A stretch of 64,000 nucleotides of DNA. Origin: Xanthomonas sp. Leaf148. GTDB lineage: Bacteria > Pseudomonadota > Gammaproteobacteria > Xanthomonadales > Xanthomonadaceae. The stretch is taken from NCBI RefSeq assembly GCF_001423585.1, contig NZ_LMOP01000014.1:1-64000 (forward strand), written 5' to 3'. Numbering within the stretch: the first letter of the stretch is position 1; each line of letters begins with the position of its first letter. A program made the translations under genes and the position numbers. The notes below the pieces were generated by a model that was not told where the DNA came from, searched no databases, and worked only from the letters and a program-made list of their open reading frames with translations. Positions 35,427 to 44,755 of this stretch are shown piece by piece.

Positions 35427-36479
35427 TCAGCCGCCAGGCGAGGCGCGCGGCGCGCTGGACGCACGCACGATCAGCTCAGGCACCATTTCCGAAAACGCCG
35501 GCGGCGCCGCATCGGCCGGCGGTGCGGGTGCATCCACCAACTGCTGGCCCAGCAGCAAGCGCAGCGCACGCGCGCCCAGCCCGGCGATATCCACCCGCAT
35601 GGTGGTCAGCGCAGGCAACACGTAACGCGCCATCGGCACATCGTCGAAGCCGGCCAGCGCGATGTCCTGCGGCACCTTCAACCCGGCATGGCCGAGCGCG
35701 AACAGGCAGCCCAGCGCCATCATGTCGTTGGCGGCGAACACCGCATCCGGATGCACGTCCTGCGCCAGCGTCTGGCCGGCGCGGTAGCCGGATTCCTCAT
35801 CGAAGTTGCCGGGAAGCACCCACGGCTGCGCATCCGCATCCAGCGCCAGCTCGTCGCGATAGCCCCGTAGGCGCTCGTGCGCGTCGAAGTTGTCGGCGGG
35901 GCCGGCGATGAAGGCAATGCGGCGGTGGCCGCTGTCGCGCAGGTGGCGCGTCATCACCCGCGCGCCGCCGTAGTTGTCGACATTGAGCACCGGGCGCTGG
36001 CTGGCGCGGCCGGCGCAGTTGAGCAGCACCGCCGGCAGGCCGCCGGGCAATGCGTCTTCGTGCACGCCCGAATCGCCCAGCGACGGCGACATCACCACCA
36101 CGCCATCCACGCGCCCGGGCAGGCGTTCGAGGGCGCGCCGCTGCGCTTGCGGGTCGCCGTGCGAACTGGACACCAACAAGTGGTAGCCCTGGTCGCGCGC
36201 CACCTGGTCGATGCCGCGGATCAATTCGGAAAAGAACTCGCCATGCAGATCCGGCAACACCACCCCGATGGTGTGGGTGCGACGGCTGCTCAGGCTACGC
36301 GCAGCGTGGTGGGGAATGTAATTCAGCGCCCGCGCCACCTGCAGCACGCGCTCGCGGACCGACTCGGCCACGTGCTGATGCCCGTTCATGGTGCGCGACA
36401 CCGTGGCCACCGACACCTGCGCCTCGCGCGCCACATCCTTGATGGTGACGCTGCCGCCTTCCGAACGGGGCCGACTCAT
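35427..36479 (-). CDS. LacI family transcriptional regulator
   Basis: A 350-aa repressor. The helix-turn-helix is SVTIKDVAREAQVSVATVSR near residues 10-29, followed by the hinge AARSLSSRRTHTIGVVLPD. The periplasmic-binding-protein-like core has typical segments such as VDGVVVMSP, HRRIAFIAGP and DIALAGFDDVPMARYV. The start at 36479 is set by GGAGAAA ten bases upstream and the family N-terminus; the longer frame from 36563 adds 28 unlike residues. It probably controls the two receptors and halogenase downstream; the effector is likely a sugar. A palindrome of LacI type lies upstream. Confidence 0.92.
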   Translation of the reverse strand: MSRPRSEGGSVTIKDVAREAQVSVATVSRTMNGHQHVAESVRERVLQVARALNYIPHHAARSLSSRRTHTIGVVLPDLHGEFFSELIRGIDQVARDQGYHLLVSSSHGDPQAQRRALERLPGRVDGVVVMSPSLGDSGVHEDALPGGLPAVLLNCAGRASQRPVLNVDNYGGARVMTRHLRDSGHRRIAFIAGPADNFDAHERLRGYRDELALDADAQPWVLPGNFDEESGYRAGQTLAQDVHPDAVFAANDMMALGCLFALGHAGLKVPQDIALAGFDDVPMARYVLPALTTMRVDIAGLGARALRLLLGQQLVDAPAPPADAAPPAFSEMVPELIVRASSAPRASPGG

Positions 36480-36879
36480 GGCGCTTTCTCCAAAACAAGG
36501 CGGTGGCGACCGTACGCCAGCACAGGGCGCACGGTCTGCTGGCGCAGAACGTTCGTGTCGCACAGGCTCATGAATGTCATCGGCCCCATCCGATGGCGAC
36601 CTCGAAGCGAGATGGCGCGCACGCTAGCAGGAACTGCAAGCGCTTACATGATGCGCCGCACCATTGGGTCAAACATAGCTGGGACAAGGGCTGCGACCTG
36701 GTGGGTGGACAAAGTTGTCCGAGTAAGACAACAGCAGCCAATGTCGGACACCGGCTGACATCGTGCAGGAAACCACGAAAACCTAACATCTTTGGCCCAT
36801 ACCTTTGCGTACGGCAGCGTCGCGCCTTGCCGCCAGTGCATTCAGACAGCAAGATGCGCCGATCGATCAGGGGAACATC
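36480..36879. other. Divergent intergenic region
   Basis: About 400 bp between the LacI gene and a lipoprotein gene. It contains the palindromic operator-like site at 36635-36648. No small gene is convincing. Confidence 0.4.
36635..36648. promoter_or_regulatory. LacI-type operator palindrome
   Basis: TGCAAGCGCTTACA, a near-perfect 14-bp palindrome with the central CG typical of LacI-family operators. It lies 156 bp upstream of the LacI gene start, so autoregulation is plausible. It differs from the xyl-box motif in this window. Confidence 0.55.
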
Positions 36880-36885
36880 GTGCGC

Positions 36886-37860
36886 ATGTCGCCATTTACC
36901 GTCCGCGCCGGCCGGTGTCAGTCCATTGCGTGGGTGCTGCTGGCTGCGCTGTGCATTGGCGGCTGCCAGCGCAACGACACTGCTGCCCCTTTGCCCGGTG
37001 CGAATGCCGAGCCCGCCGCCGCGATGCAGTCGATGACCCTGCCGTTGCGCCGCAACGATCTGGTCGCCTATGCGCGGATCCGGGTGACGCCTGCGCAATA
37101 CACCCAGTTGGAAGCGGCCTGGCGCAGCGGTGCCAGCCGCTGGCCGCTGACCGAGCTGCCGCTGCCCAACGAAGTCGGTGCGCTGCTGGGGTCGTTGTCG
37201 GCACCCGATGCCGAGCGCCGCCTGCAGCAGGCCTTCGACGCGCAGCTGGCCGGGCAGTCGCGCGGCATCGCCCAGGCCGCGCAGTCGCTGGGCCAGTTCG
37301 GTGTGCAGTACCTGCGCAGCCGTAGCGATTACCAGCCCGAGCAGCGCGCCCATTACGTGCAATTGGTCGACGCGCTGAGCGCCTGGGCGGCCACCGCGCC
37401 GCTGGCCGATCGCCCGCGCGCCAAGGCCAGCATCGCCGACCTGGTGGCCGCGGCCCGCGCCACCGGCATCACCTCCGACGCCGACCTGCAACGGCTAGGC
37501 ATGGAAGAAAGCCTGCGCCGGCTGGGGCCGTTCTGGGCGGCGTGCAAGAAGGTGCTGGAGCGCTACGACCTGTCGATCGACACCAGCCTGGACGCGCTGC
37601 GCACCGGCTTGATCAAGCAGGACGGCGATAGCGCCCAGGTGCGGCTGCGCTATCCGCTGGCGGCGCACGCCATCGACCTGACCGTGGCGCTGATCAAGCG
37701 CGATGGGCACTGGTACCAGCAGCAGACCCAGAACGAGATACAGGCGCTGCTCGACGCCATGCCGGCCAAGCCCTTACCCGATGCTGCGGCAGGCCCCGAT
37801 ACGGCGCTGCTGCCGCCTGTACCGGCCCCAGACGCCGGGCAACGCCCGGCTGGGCGATAA
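36886..37860 (+). CDS. Predicted lipoprotein, unknown
   Basis: A 324-aa protein. The N-terminus SIAWVLLAALCIGGC is a lipoprotein signal peptide with lipobox IGGC. The mature part is mostly helical (residues 60-260), with no motif I can assign, and ends in a Pro/Ala-rich tail. Translation could also start at an in-frame GTG, 36880, which is better spaced from a GGGGA site; ATG 36886 is used here. Its stop shares one base with the plsB start, so the two are likely cotranscribed. A role in envelope maintenance next to plsB is only a guess. Confidence 0.8.
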   Translation: MSPFTVRAGRCQSIAWVLLAALCIGGCQRNDTAAPLPGANAEPAAAMQSMTLPLRRNDLVAYARIRVTPAQYTQLEAAWRSGASRWPLTELPLPNEVGALLGSLSAPDAERRLQQAFDAQLAGQSRGIAQAAQSLGQFGVQYLRSRSDYQPEQRAHYVQLVDALSAWAATAPLADRPRAKASIADLVAAARATGITSDADLQRLGMEESLRRLGPFWAACKKVLERYDLSIDTSLDALRTGLIKQDGDSAQVRLRYPLAAHAIDLTVALIKRDGHWYQQQTQNEIQALLDAMPAKPLPDAAAGPDTALLPPVPAPDAGQRPAGR

Positions 37861-40532
37861 TGACCGCGATGCCAGAACAGAACCCCCTGCCGTTTCCGGA
37901 CGGCCAGCCTGCCCCGACCACCCCGGTCGCTGCCGACCCCGGCGCGAGCGCGGCCGCCCTGCCGTTGCCCACCGCCGCCCCGGTGCCGCCGGAAGCATCG
38001 GCGTCGACAGCGCCGATGCTGGCCACTGCACGTCAGGCCAAGCGCCCGTGGTGGGCGCGCCTGCTCGGGCGCCTGGCCGACCCGTGGCTGAGCCTGACCA
38101 TCGAGCCGGAACCGCTCGCCCGCTACGACGACGGCACCCAGGTGGTTTACGTGCTGGAGGACTACGGTCTGTCCAGCGCCCTGATCCTGGACAAGGCCTG
38201 CCGCGAGGCCGGCCTACCGTCGCCCCTGGTGCCGCTGCCGGGCGACCCGCTGCAGCGCAAGCGCGCCTATCTGGCGCTGTCGCGGCGTAGCAGCAGCAAT
38301 TCGCTGATTCCCGAACAGCGCGGCGGCAAGACCCACTCCGACTCGCTGGCCAAGCTGCTGCAGGCGCATCGGGTGCGCGCCGATCTGGACGTGCATCTGG
38401 TGCCGGTGTCGATCTTCGTCGGGCGCGCACCGGACAAGCAGAGCGGCTGGTTTGCGGTGCTGTTTTCGGAAAACTGGGCGCTGGTCGGCCGGTTCCGCCG
38501 TCTTTTGGCGGTGCTGCTCAATGGCCGCACCACCATCGTGCGTTTCGCCCCGCCGATCTCGCTGCGCCAGACCATGGCCGAAGGTCTGCCGCCCGAGCGC
38601 ACCTTGCGCAAGTTGCAGCGCGTGTTGCGTACGCATTTCCGGCGGATCCGCGAGGCGGTGATCGGGCCGGATCTGTCCACCCGCCGTCTGCTGGTGGACC
38701 AGGTGCTGGCCGCCGACTCGGTACGCGAAGCCATCGCCACCCAGGCCAAGCGCGATAACTCCAAGCCGGTCGATGCCTGGCGCAAGGCGCATGCCTATGC
38801 GTGGGAAATCGCCGCCGACTATTCCAGCCCGGTGGTGCGTTCGGCCAGTTTCCTGCTCACCCATGTGTGGAATCGCATCTACGCTGGCGTGCTGGTGCAT
38901 CACCTGGACAAGCTCAAGCAGGCCGCGCCCGGACACGAAGTGGTGTACGTGCCCAGCCACCGCAGCCACATGGATTACCTGCTGCTGAGCTACCTGCTGT
39001 ACGAACGCGGCATCGTGCCGCCGCACATCGTGGCCGGCATCAACCTCAATCTGCCCGTGGTGGGCACGCTGCTGCGCAAGGGCGGCGCGTTCTTCATCCG
39101 CCGCAGCATCCGCGGCAATGCGCTGTATTCGGCGGTGCTGAGCGAATACGTCGCGCAGCTGGTGGCCGGCGGCTATTCGATCGAATACTTCGTCGAAGGT
39201 GGACGCTCGCGCACCGGGCGTCTGTTGCAGCCAAAGGGCGGCATGATCGCGATGACGCTGCGCGCTTATCTGCGTCAGCCGCGCAAGCCGGTGCTGTTCC
39301 AGCCGGTCTACATCGGTTACGAGAAGCTGATGGAAGGCAACAGCTATCTGGACGAGCTCACCGGCCGGCCCAAGGAAAAAGAATCCATCTGGGGCCTGCT
39401 GTGGTCGATCCCCAAGGTGCTCAAGCAGAACTACGGCCAGGTGGTGGTGAACTTCGGCGAGCCGATCGCGCTCAACGACGTGCTGGCCAAGCACGCCCCG
39501 GATTGGGACGGCCAGCCGCTGCCGGAAGATGCCAAACCCAGCTGGCTGGCACCGGCGGTGGATACCTTGTCCACGCAGATCCAGACCCGCATCAACTGCG
39601 CGGCCGACGTCAACCCGATCAACCTGCTGGCGCTGGCGCTGCTGTCCACGCCCAAGCACGCGATGGGCGAGGCGGATCTGATCGCGCAGATCGAGTTGTG
39701 CAAGAAACTGCTGGCGGAGATGCCGTATTCGGACCGCGTCACGGTGACTCCGCATACCCCGGCACGCATCATCACTCATGCCGAAGAGATCAACGTACTC
39801 ACGCGCGTGTCGCACCCGCTGGGCGATGTGCTCAGCGTCAGCGGCGATACCGCGGTGCTGCTGAGCTACTTCCGCAACAACGTGCTGCATTTGTTCACCG
39901 CATCGTCGTGGGTGGCGTGCTGCTTCCAGAACAACCGCCGCATGAGCCGCGCCGGTCTGATCCGGCTGGGTCGCACGGTTTACCCGTTCCTGCAGGCCGA
40001 GCTGTTCCTGCCGTGGAGCGAAGACCGCTTTGCCGAACGCATCGAACAGACCATCGACATGTTCGTGCGCGAAGGCCTGCTACTCAATGTCACCGAAGAC
40101 GACGGCGGCATCCTGACCCGCAACACCGGGCAGACCGATGAAGTGTTCCGTCTGCGCGCGATTGGCCACTCGCTGCAACAGGCATTCGAGCGCTATTACA
40201 TCGCCATTTCGGTGCTGGTGAAGAACGGCCCCGGCGTGCTCGGCGCTGGCGAACTGGAAAGCCTGTGCCAACAGGCGGCGCAGCGTTTGAGCCTGTTGTA
40301 TGCACCTGCCGCGCCGGAGTTCTTCGACAAGACCCTGTTCCGCAGCTTCATCCAGAAACTGCGCGAACTGCGCCTGGTCTGGCCGGACGAGAACAGCAAG
40401 TTGCTGTTCGATGAGCGGCTGGATGCATGGGCCAAGGATGCCAAGTTCATCCTCGGCCGCGAACTGCGCCACACCATCGAGCGGGTCAGCCCGGAAGCGG
40501 TGAAACCGGATGTGGTGTTGCCGCCGGAGTGA
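37860..40532 (+). CDS. plsB: Glycerol-3-phosphate 1-O-acyltransferase PlsB
   Basis: Inner-membrane enzyme that transfers an acyl group from acyl-CoA or acyl-ACP to sn-glycerol-3-phosphate, the first step of phospholipid synthesis. The acyltransferase motif I is VPSHRSHMDYLLLSY near residue 363 (HxxxxD). Motif II is GAFFIRRSIRGN near 410, motif III YFVEGGRSRTGRLLQPK near 447 and motif IV VLFQPVYIGYEKLME near 480. Length 890 aa is within the family range. Start may be ATG 37860 or the ATG three codons on. A 174-bp internal piece of this gene is duplicated in inverted orientation at 23.1 kb. Confidence 0.96.
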   Translation: MTAMPEQNPLPFPDGQPAPTTPVAADPGASAAALPLPTAAPVPPEASASTAPMLATARQAKRPWWARLLGRLADPWLSLTIEPEPLARYDDGTQVVYVLEDYGLSSALILDKACREAGLPSPLVPLPGDPLQRKRAYLALSRRSSSNSLIPEQRGGKTHSDSLAKLLQAHRVRADLDVHLVPVSIFVGRAPDKQSGWFAVLFSENWALVGRFRRLLAVLLNGRTTIVRFAPPISLRQTMAEGLPPERTLRKLQRVLRTHFRRIREAVIGPDLSTRRLLVDQVLAADSVREAIATQAKRDNSKPVDAWRKAHAYAWEIAADYSSPVVRSASFLLTHVWNRIYAGVLVHHLDKLKQAAPGHEVVYVPSHRSHMDYLLLSYLLYERGIVPPHIVAGINLNLPVVGTLLRKGGAFFIRRSIRGNALYSAVLSEYVAQLVAGGYSIEYFVEGGRSRTGRLLQPKGGMIAMTLRAYLRQPRKPVLFQPVYIGYEKLMEGNSYLDELTGRPKEKESIWGLLWSIPKVLKQNYGQVVVNFGEPIALNDVLAKHAPDWDGQPLPEDAKPSWLAPAVDTLSTQIQTRINCAADVNPINLLALALLSTPKHAMGEADLIAQIELCKKLLAEMPYSDRVTVTPHTPARIITHAEEINVLTRVSHPLGDVLSVSGDTAVLLSYFRNNVLHLFTASSWVACCFQNNRRMSRAGLIRLGRTVYPFLQAELFLPWSEDRFAERIEQTIDMFVREGLLLNVTEDDGGILTRNTGQTDEVFRLRAIGHSLQQAFERYYIAISVLVKNGPGVLGAGELESLCQQAAQRLSLLYAPAAPEFFDKTLFRSFIQKLRELRLVWPDENSKLLFDERLDAWAKDAKFILGRELRHTIERVSPEAVKPDVVLPPE

Positions 40533-41274
40533 GGCGGCGGTCTTGGCGGTAAGAGCCGCGCGCGTGGCAAAGCGCGCGGCAATGCTTGGCGATGACGCAC
40601 TGTTCCCGTTCGGTCGAGTTGGAAATGGTGCGACATCGCGCGCCGCAGTGCGGCCGCCGCAAATCGAACGCGGTGTTGCCGCTGAAGCGGGACAGCGCGG
40701 CAGAGACACGACACGCGCGCGGCATAGACAAAACACCAGCGCGGCATCAAGGCACCCCACCTGCAGCAACGACCCGGTGACTCCTTCTCCCACCGGGAGA
40801 AGGTGGCGCACAGCGCCGGATGAGGGTGCGGCTGCAGGCAACCATGCAGCCATGCAGCGCATCGATCCTCACTACACATCGATTCGCACCCTATCCAACG
40901 ACCCGATGATTCCTTCTCCCACCGGGAGAAGGTGGCGCATAGCGCCGGATGAGAGTACGGCTGCAGGCAACCGTGCAGCCATGCAGCACATCACCCCTCA
41001 CCACACATCGATTCGCTCCCTATCCCACGACCCGATGACTCCTTCTCCCACCGGGAGAAGGTGGCGCGTAGCGCCGGATGAGGGTACGGCTACAGGTAAC
41101 CATGCAGCCATGCAGCACATCGCCCCTCACCAGACATAGATCCGCAGCACCCCACGATTTCACACAACAGTTGCGTTCGTTTCATCAGCCGCTTGCGCGC
41201 ATGTCGATAGCATCGAACCACCTTTTACAGTGATCGAGCGCATCGCAATGCGGATGCGCTTGGCAGGAGATTCC
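40533..41274. other. Gene-free interval with 129-bp tandem repeats
   Basis: About 740 bp. Its right half is the tandem repeat array listed separately. The left part (40533-40768) shows nothing recognisable. Confidence 0.6.
40769..41155. repeat. Three tandem 129-bp units with REP-like hairpins
   Basis: Units start at 40769, 40898 and 41027 (ACGACCCG(G/A)TGA...). Each carries the stem CCTTCTCCC-ACC-GGGAGAAGG near its 5' end (first at 40783-40803), then GGTGGCGC, GCGCCGGATGAG and CAACC(A/G)TGCAGCCATGCAGC. The units differ at a handful of positions. The hairpin is of the Xanthomonas REP type, suggesting array growth by unit duplication. Confidence 0.9.
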
Positions 41275-42255
41275 ATGCGCGCAGCCATCCATACCCAATT
41301 CGGCGATCCCGCCAAGGTGCTTGAACTCGGCGAGCGGCCCGTGCCGCAGCCCGGTAAGGGGCAGGTGCGCATCGCCATGCGCCGCTCACCCATCCACAAC
41401 CACGACCTGTGGACCGTGCGCGGCAACTACGGCTACAAGCCGGAACTGCCGGCGATCGGTGGCAGCGAAGGGGCCGGCGTCATTGACGCCCTGGGCGAGG
41501 GCGTGGAAGGCCTGCAGACCGGGCAGCGCGTGGTCGCGGCCGGCGTCCACGAAAGCTGGGCCGAGTATTTCCTGGCCGATGCAGCCGGCGTGGTCCCGCT
41601 GCCCGACGCACTGGACGACGACCGCGGTTGCCAGTTGATCGCCATGCCCCTGAGCGCCCTGATGCTGATCGAATTCCTGCGCGTGGAAAAAGGCGACTGG
41701 ATCGTGCAGAACACCGCCAATGGCGCCGTCGGCAAGACCGTGGCCATGCTTGCCGCCGCACGCGGCATCAACGTGATCAACCTGGTCCGCCGCGATGCGG
41801 GCGTGGACGAACTCAAGGCGCTGGGCATCGGCAATGCTGTTTCCACCGCGCAGGACGGCTGGCAGGACACCGTGCGCGCGCTGGCCGGCGATGCGCCGAT
41901 CATCCGCGCCGTCGATTCGGTCGCCGGCAGTGCTGCCGGCGACTTGATGGGGCTGCTGGCCGAAGGCGGCGAGCTGGTGTCGTTCGGGTCGATGACCGGC
42001 GAGCCGCTGCAGATCTCCAGCGGCGATGTGATTTTCAAGCAGGCGACCGTGCGCGGCTTCTGGGGCAGTAAGGTGATGCAGGCCACAAAATCAGAGGACA
42101 AGCGCCGCATGATCGGCGAGCTGTTGAAGGCCGCCGTCGATGGCAGCCTGGTCTTGCCGGTGGAAGCGGTGTTCGACCTGAAAGATGCGGCCAAGGCGGC
42201 GGCGGCAAGTGACGAGCCAGGCCGGCGCGGCAAGATCCTGTTGCGTGCTGGCTGA
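41275..42255 (+). CDS. Zinc-independent MDR oxidoreductase (quinone-reductase-like)
   Basis: A 326-aa medium-chain dehydrogenase/reductase. The N-terminal catalytic fold shows MRAAIHTQFGDPAKVLELGE and NYGYKPELPAIGGSEGAGVI (residues 45-64). The NADPH-binding loop is NTANGAVGKTVAMLAAARGI near residue 145. The structural-zinc cysteines of the alcohol dehydrogenases are absent, so a quinone reductase or enoyl reductase role is more likely. GCAGGAG precedes the ATG at 41275. It is monocistronic, followed by REP-like hairpins. Confidence 0.88.
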   Translation: MRAAIHTQFGDPAKVLELGERPVPQPGKGQVRIAMRRSPIHNHDLWTVRGNYGYKPELPAIGGSEGAGVIDALGEGVEGLQTGQRVVAAGVHESWAEYFLADAAGVVPLPDALDDDRGCQLIAMPLSALMLIEFLRVEKGDWIVQNTANGAVGKTVAMLAAARGINVINLVRRDAGVDELKALGIGNAVSTAQDGWQDTVRALAGDAPIIRAVDSVAGSAAGDLMGLLAEGGELVSFGSMTGEPLQISSGDVIFKQATVRGFWGSKVMQATKSEDKRRMIGELLKAAVDGSLVLPVEAVFDLKDAAKAAAASDEPGRRGKILLRAG

Positions 42256-42869
42256 CAGGCGCGTGGCTTAGCAAAAAGAGTGTCAGGAGGTTCGGGGCTG
42301 GTCGTGATCGGAGCAGTCCGTGTGCGGCCGAAGTAGAGCAACTGCGGCCAGAGTGGAACAACGCGGCCAGGGTAGGAATCTGTGGCGACCACGACCGACG
42401 CCGCACTCGCTTTTGTACTCCAATCCGAATCCACACCCAACTGCATCTGCACTCAAATCCGGAACAGGGCAGGAGCAGCGCCGGGCAGCAGAAGGTGCAG
42501 CAGAAGGACCGAAATCGGGCCCCATGTCCGTAGACAAATTCAAACCTGTAAACCGATTCGAATCGCGCCCGTCCCCTCATCCGCCCCTGCGGGGCACCTT
42601 CTCCCGCAGGCGGGAGAAGGCAGTCCGCCGATCGCTGCTCTGAAGCCCCTCTCCCGCCTGCGGGAGAGGGGTTGGGGGTGAGGGGACGGCTTGCGAGGCA
42701 CGGTGCGTCCACTCCGCGTGCTGCTTCACCACTGCTACAAAGTCGATCAGCCTAGGTCACGCCAGACCAGCGCCTGTAAAGGATCGCCGGACACCTGACA
42801 CCGAAGCGCGGGTCCAAGCGCACCTGCCCTCGCAACGAAGGTCCAGGTCCGGGCAAAGCCCCCAACGCC
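42256..42869. other. Gene-free interval with REP-like hairpin pair
   Basis: About 614 bp. The only clear content is the inverted pair of hairpins at 42597-42671. The frames here are not protein-like. Confidence 0.5.
42597..42671. repeat. Pair of REP-like hairpins (BIME-like)
   Basis: CCTTCTCCCGC-AG-GCGGGAGAAGG (42597-42620) and CCCCTCTCCCGC-CT-GCGGGAGAGGGG (42646-42671). The flanks CCCCTGCGGGG and GGGTTGGGGGTGAGGGG also mirror each other. This is the dispersed Xanthomonas repeat type also present in the 129-bp array. Confidence 0.85.
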
Positions 42870-43088
42870 TCAAGCGGGCTCGTCGGGCACCAGCTCCATT
42901 TCCAGCCGAATAATGCAGTCCTTGATCTGCAATTTGCGCTTCTTCAGGCGCTTCATCTGCAGCTCGTCTTCCAGGTTCGCGGGCATGCGCTGGATTTCGT
43001 CGTCCAACGCACGGTGCGTGCGTCGCAACTCGGCGATCTGTTCGACGATCTCGGCGGGTGAGAGGGTTTCCACGCCCCGAGCATACAC
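42870..43088 (-). CDS. YdcH family protein (DUF465)
   Basis: A 72-aa helical protein with the DUF465 pattern LRRTHRALDDEIQRM near residues 22-36 and a basic C-terminal helix (KRLKKRKLQIKDCI). Family members are small, cytosolic and of unknown function. Translation may start at ATG 43088 or at GTG 43073, just before the family similarity begins. Located between REP-like DNA and a divergent exported-protein gene. Confidence 0.8.
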   Translation of the reverse strand: MYARGVETLSPAEIVEQIAELRRTHRALDDEIQRMPANLEDELQMKRLKKRKLQIKDCIIRLEMELVPDEPA

Positions 43089-43229
43089 AACCCCGGGCGA
43101 CCCGCGTCACCCGCGCTTGCCAAGTGGCCGCAGGCTGCGACAATGCGTGTGCGTCGTTGGGGATAACGGCGGCGCGCCTCACCCCATCATTGCCGCGCGG
43201 CCACGGCCGTCGAGAAAGGAGTCTTTACG

Positions 43230-43802
43230 ATGCGTTTGCGTTCTTCCCTGCTGGCCCTGAGCCTGCTCACCGCCGCCAACCTGGCCTCGGCCGCCGATGT
43301 GGCCAAGTACGACGGCTTTCTGTGCTGCAACCTGCGCACCGACGGCAGTTGGATCAGCGACAGCAACTACGCCGAAGACGGCAAGCGCGTGCTCCCCGTC
43401 GGCACCCCGGTCAGCGTCACCGGCTTTGGCCGTAACCGCGTCAACCTCAAGATCGCCGGCGAAAAGCAGTCCATCGGCAACGATTACAGCCGCGACCTGG
43501 ACAACACCGCCTTCGCCGCCCGCTACATCGTCACCGCCGATCCCAAGCTCAAGCTCGCCACCTTCCCGCCGAAGATCCGCCAGGCCATCGTGGACGGCAA
43601 GCTCACCGGCGGCATGACCCGCGAACAGGTGCTCATGGCGGTCGGCTACCCGATCAGCAGCGAGAACCCGAATCTGGAAGCCTCGTTGTGGCGCTACTGG
43701 CGCGACAGCTTCGCCGAGTACCAGGTTCAGTTCGGCCCCAGCGGCAAGCTGGTCAAGGTGACCGCCGACCCGCAGTTGATGAATCTGGTCTGGGTGCCTT
43801 GA
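43230..43802 (+). CDS. Exported protein with BamE/SmpA-like C-terminal fold
   Basis: A 190-aa protein with a signal peptide (LLALSLLTAANLASA, cleaved after ASA). The N-terminal half begins DVAKYDGFLCCNLRTDGSWI. The C-terminal part contains GGMTREQVLMAVGYPIS followed by WRYW and YQVQFGPSGKLVKV, the pattern of SmpA/OmlA (BamE-like) domains that recur in outer-membrane assembly and inhibitor-like proteins. There is no lipobox, so it is periplasmic rather than a lipoprotein. GAAAGGAG precedes the start. A function in the envelope is likely but untested. Confidence 0.82.
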   Translation: MRLRSSLLALSLLTAANLASAADVAKYDGFLCCNLRTDGSWISDSNYAEDGKRVLPVGTPVSVTGFGRNRVNLKIAGEKQSIGNDYSRDLDNTAFAARYIVTADPKLKLATFPPKIRQAIVDGKLTGGMTREQVLMAVGYPISSENPNLEASLWRYWRDSFAEYQVQFGPSGKLVKVTADPQLMNLVWVP

Positions 43803-43930
43803 TTTCACATGGCGGCCGTGTTCCGTGCGCGGTCGCCACTTAGCTGGTTCGTCATCGCGGCACCTCTGCAGATCACAGAGAGCGCACCGCGCTTCGACCA
43901 GCGTGCGGGACACCATTCAAGCAGACGCCC

Positions 43931-44272
43931 ATGCCGTTTCTCTGTGGCCCAAAAAACTCGCGTTTCACCTACACAGGGAGCTTGTGTCCACATCTGGATC
44001 TGGCCTTGCGCTCTACAGCCCGCTCACTCGGCGAAGCGATTTTGGAATATGAGGCGCATTTCAACACCAAGATAGAACCGCTGGCTGAGCCATTCGAAGG
44101 AAATCCTGAGAATGTCGGAAAGTACTTCCACCTGATTGACCTCGATGACAGCGCAAATCGGATTGTCGACATTCATATCTTTCGTAAAAATAGCGAAATA
44201 TGCGTCAAGCAGGATCTCGACTTCCCATTGGAACCCGACGATGTCGTTGAATTAGGTGGGCTGATCTGTTGA
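43931..44272 (+). CDS. Hypothetical protein, possibly a gene fragment
   Basis: A 113-aa frame. From residue 33 on it looks like real protein (LGEAILEYEAHFNTKIEPLA, then GKYFHLIDLDDSANRIVDIH), acidic and with lower GC than its surroundings. The first 30 residues (PKNSRFTYTGSLCPHLDLAL) are less convincing and may be a fused or shifted piece. No family recognised. It lies just before an RraB-type pseudogene, in a stretch with several broken genes. Confidence 0.45.
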   Translation: MPFLCGPKNSRFTYTGSLCPHLDLALRSTARSLGEAILEYEAHFNTKIEPLAEPFEGNPENVGKYFHLIDLDDSANRIVDIHIFRKNSEICVKQDLDFPLEPDDVVELGGLIC

Positions 44273-44351
44273 TGGCTGTCAGCATCGCACGGTGCGCCCC
44301 AACAAAGCGCGCATCTTGTTTTGCAGTTAATGACCGCAATTTTTCTCAGCT

Positions 44352-44599
44352 TTCTATCTCAACAAAGATAGCGGAAACATCTTCTGTAACATTGCTGAGT
44401 GATGAGTGGATCTCGCCGAGTCCAGAGAGATCGTTTTCTAGTTGTGCTTCCTAGCAAGGAATTGGCGATGGAATTGGGCTTGATCATGCTGAGTTGCGAA
44501 CAGAAGGCATGTTGTCGGTATTGCGAACAGACCAAAGACTTGCTTGCGGATGTCATCGTGTATCCGGGCATGGTTCTGATCTGCCAGCGTTGCCTTTGA
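44352..44599 (+). pseudogene. RraB-family pseudogene
   Basis: Similar to the intact RraB-like gene at 46875-47228. One frame reads KDSGNIFCNIAE, then two stops, then VDLAESREIVF, matching KDDNGDTLWHIAEQGVDLSKPREVAF; the match then moves to another frame as VVLPSKELAMELGLIMLSCE and CCRYCEQ and ends at IVYPGMVLICQRC. So there are stop codons, a frameshift and a lost C-terminus. Confidence 0.7.
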
Positions 44600-44755
44600 G
44601 AAGGGCCTGGCGTTGTAAGCAAAGCGCTTGGGTTGGATATCACGATGTTTGAGTTCTCCTAGTAAGCAACAGGCATCTTCCGGCTGCAGTCGTTTATCTA
44701 TCCTCCGATATAAGACGATCGGTGGATTTCGCCCTCATGAGAAGAGAACAAGTTA

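Noticed and set aside
40769-41155. Possible CRISPR array
   Set aside because: Units are 129 bp and contiguous, without short repeats separated by unique spacers, and no cas genes are near.
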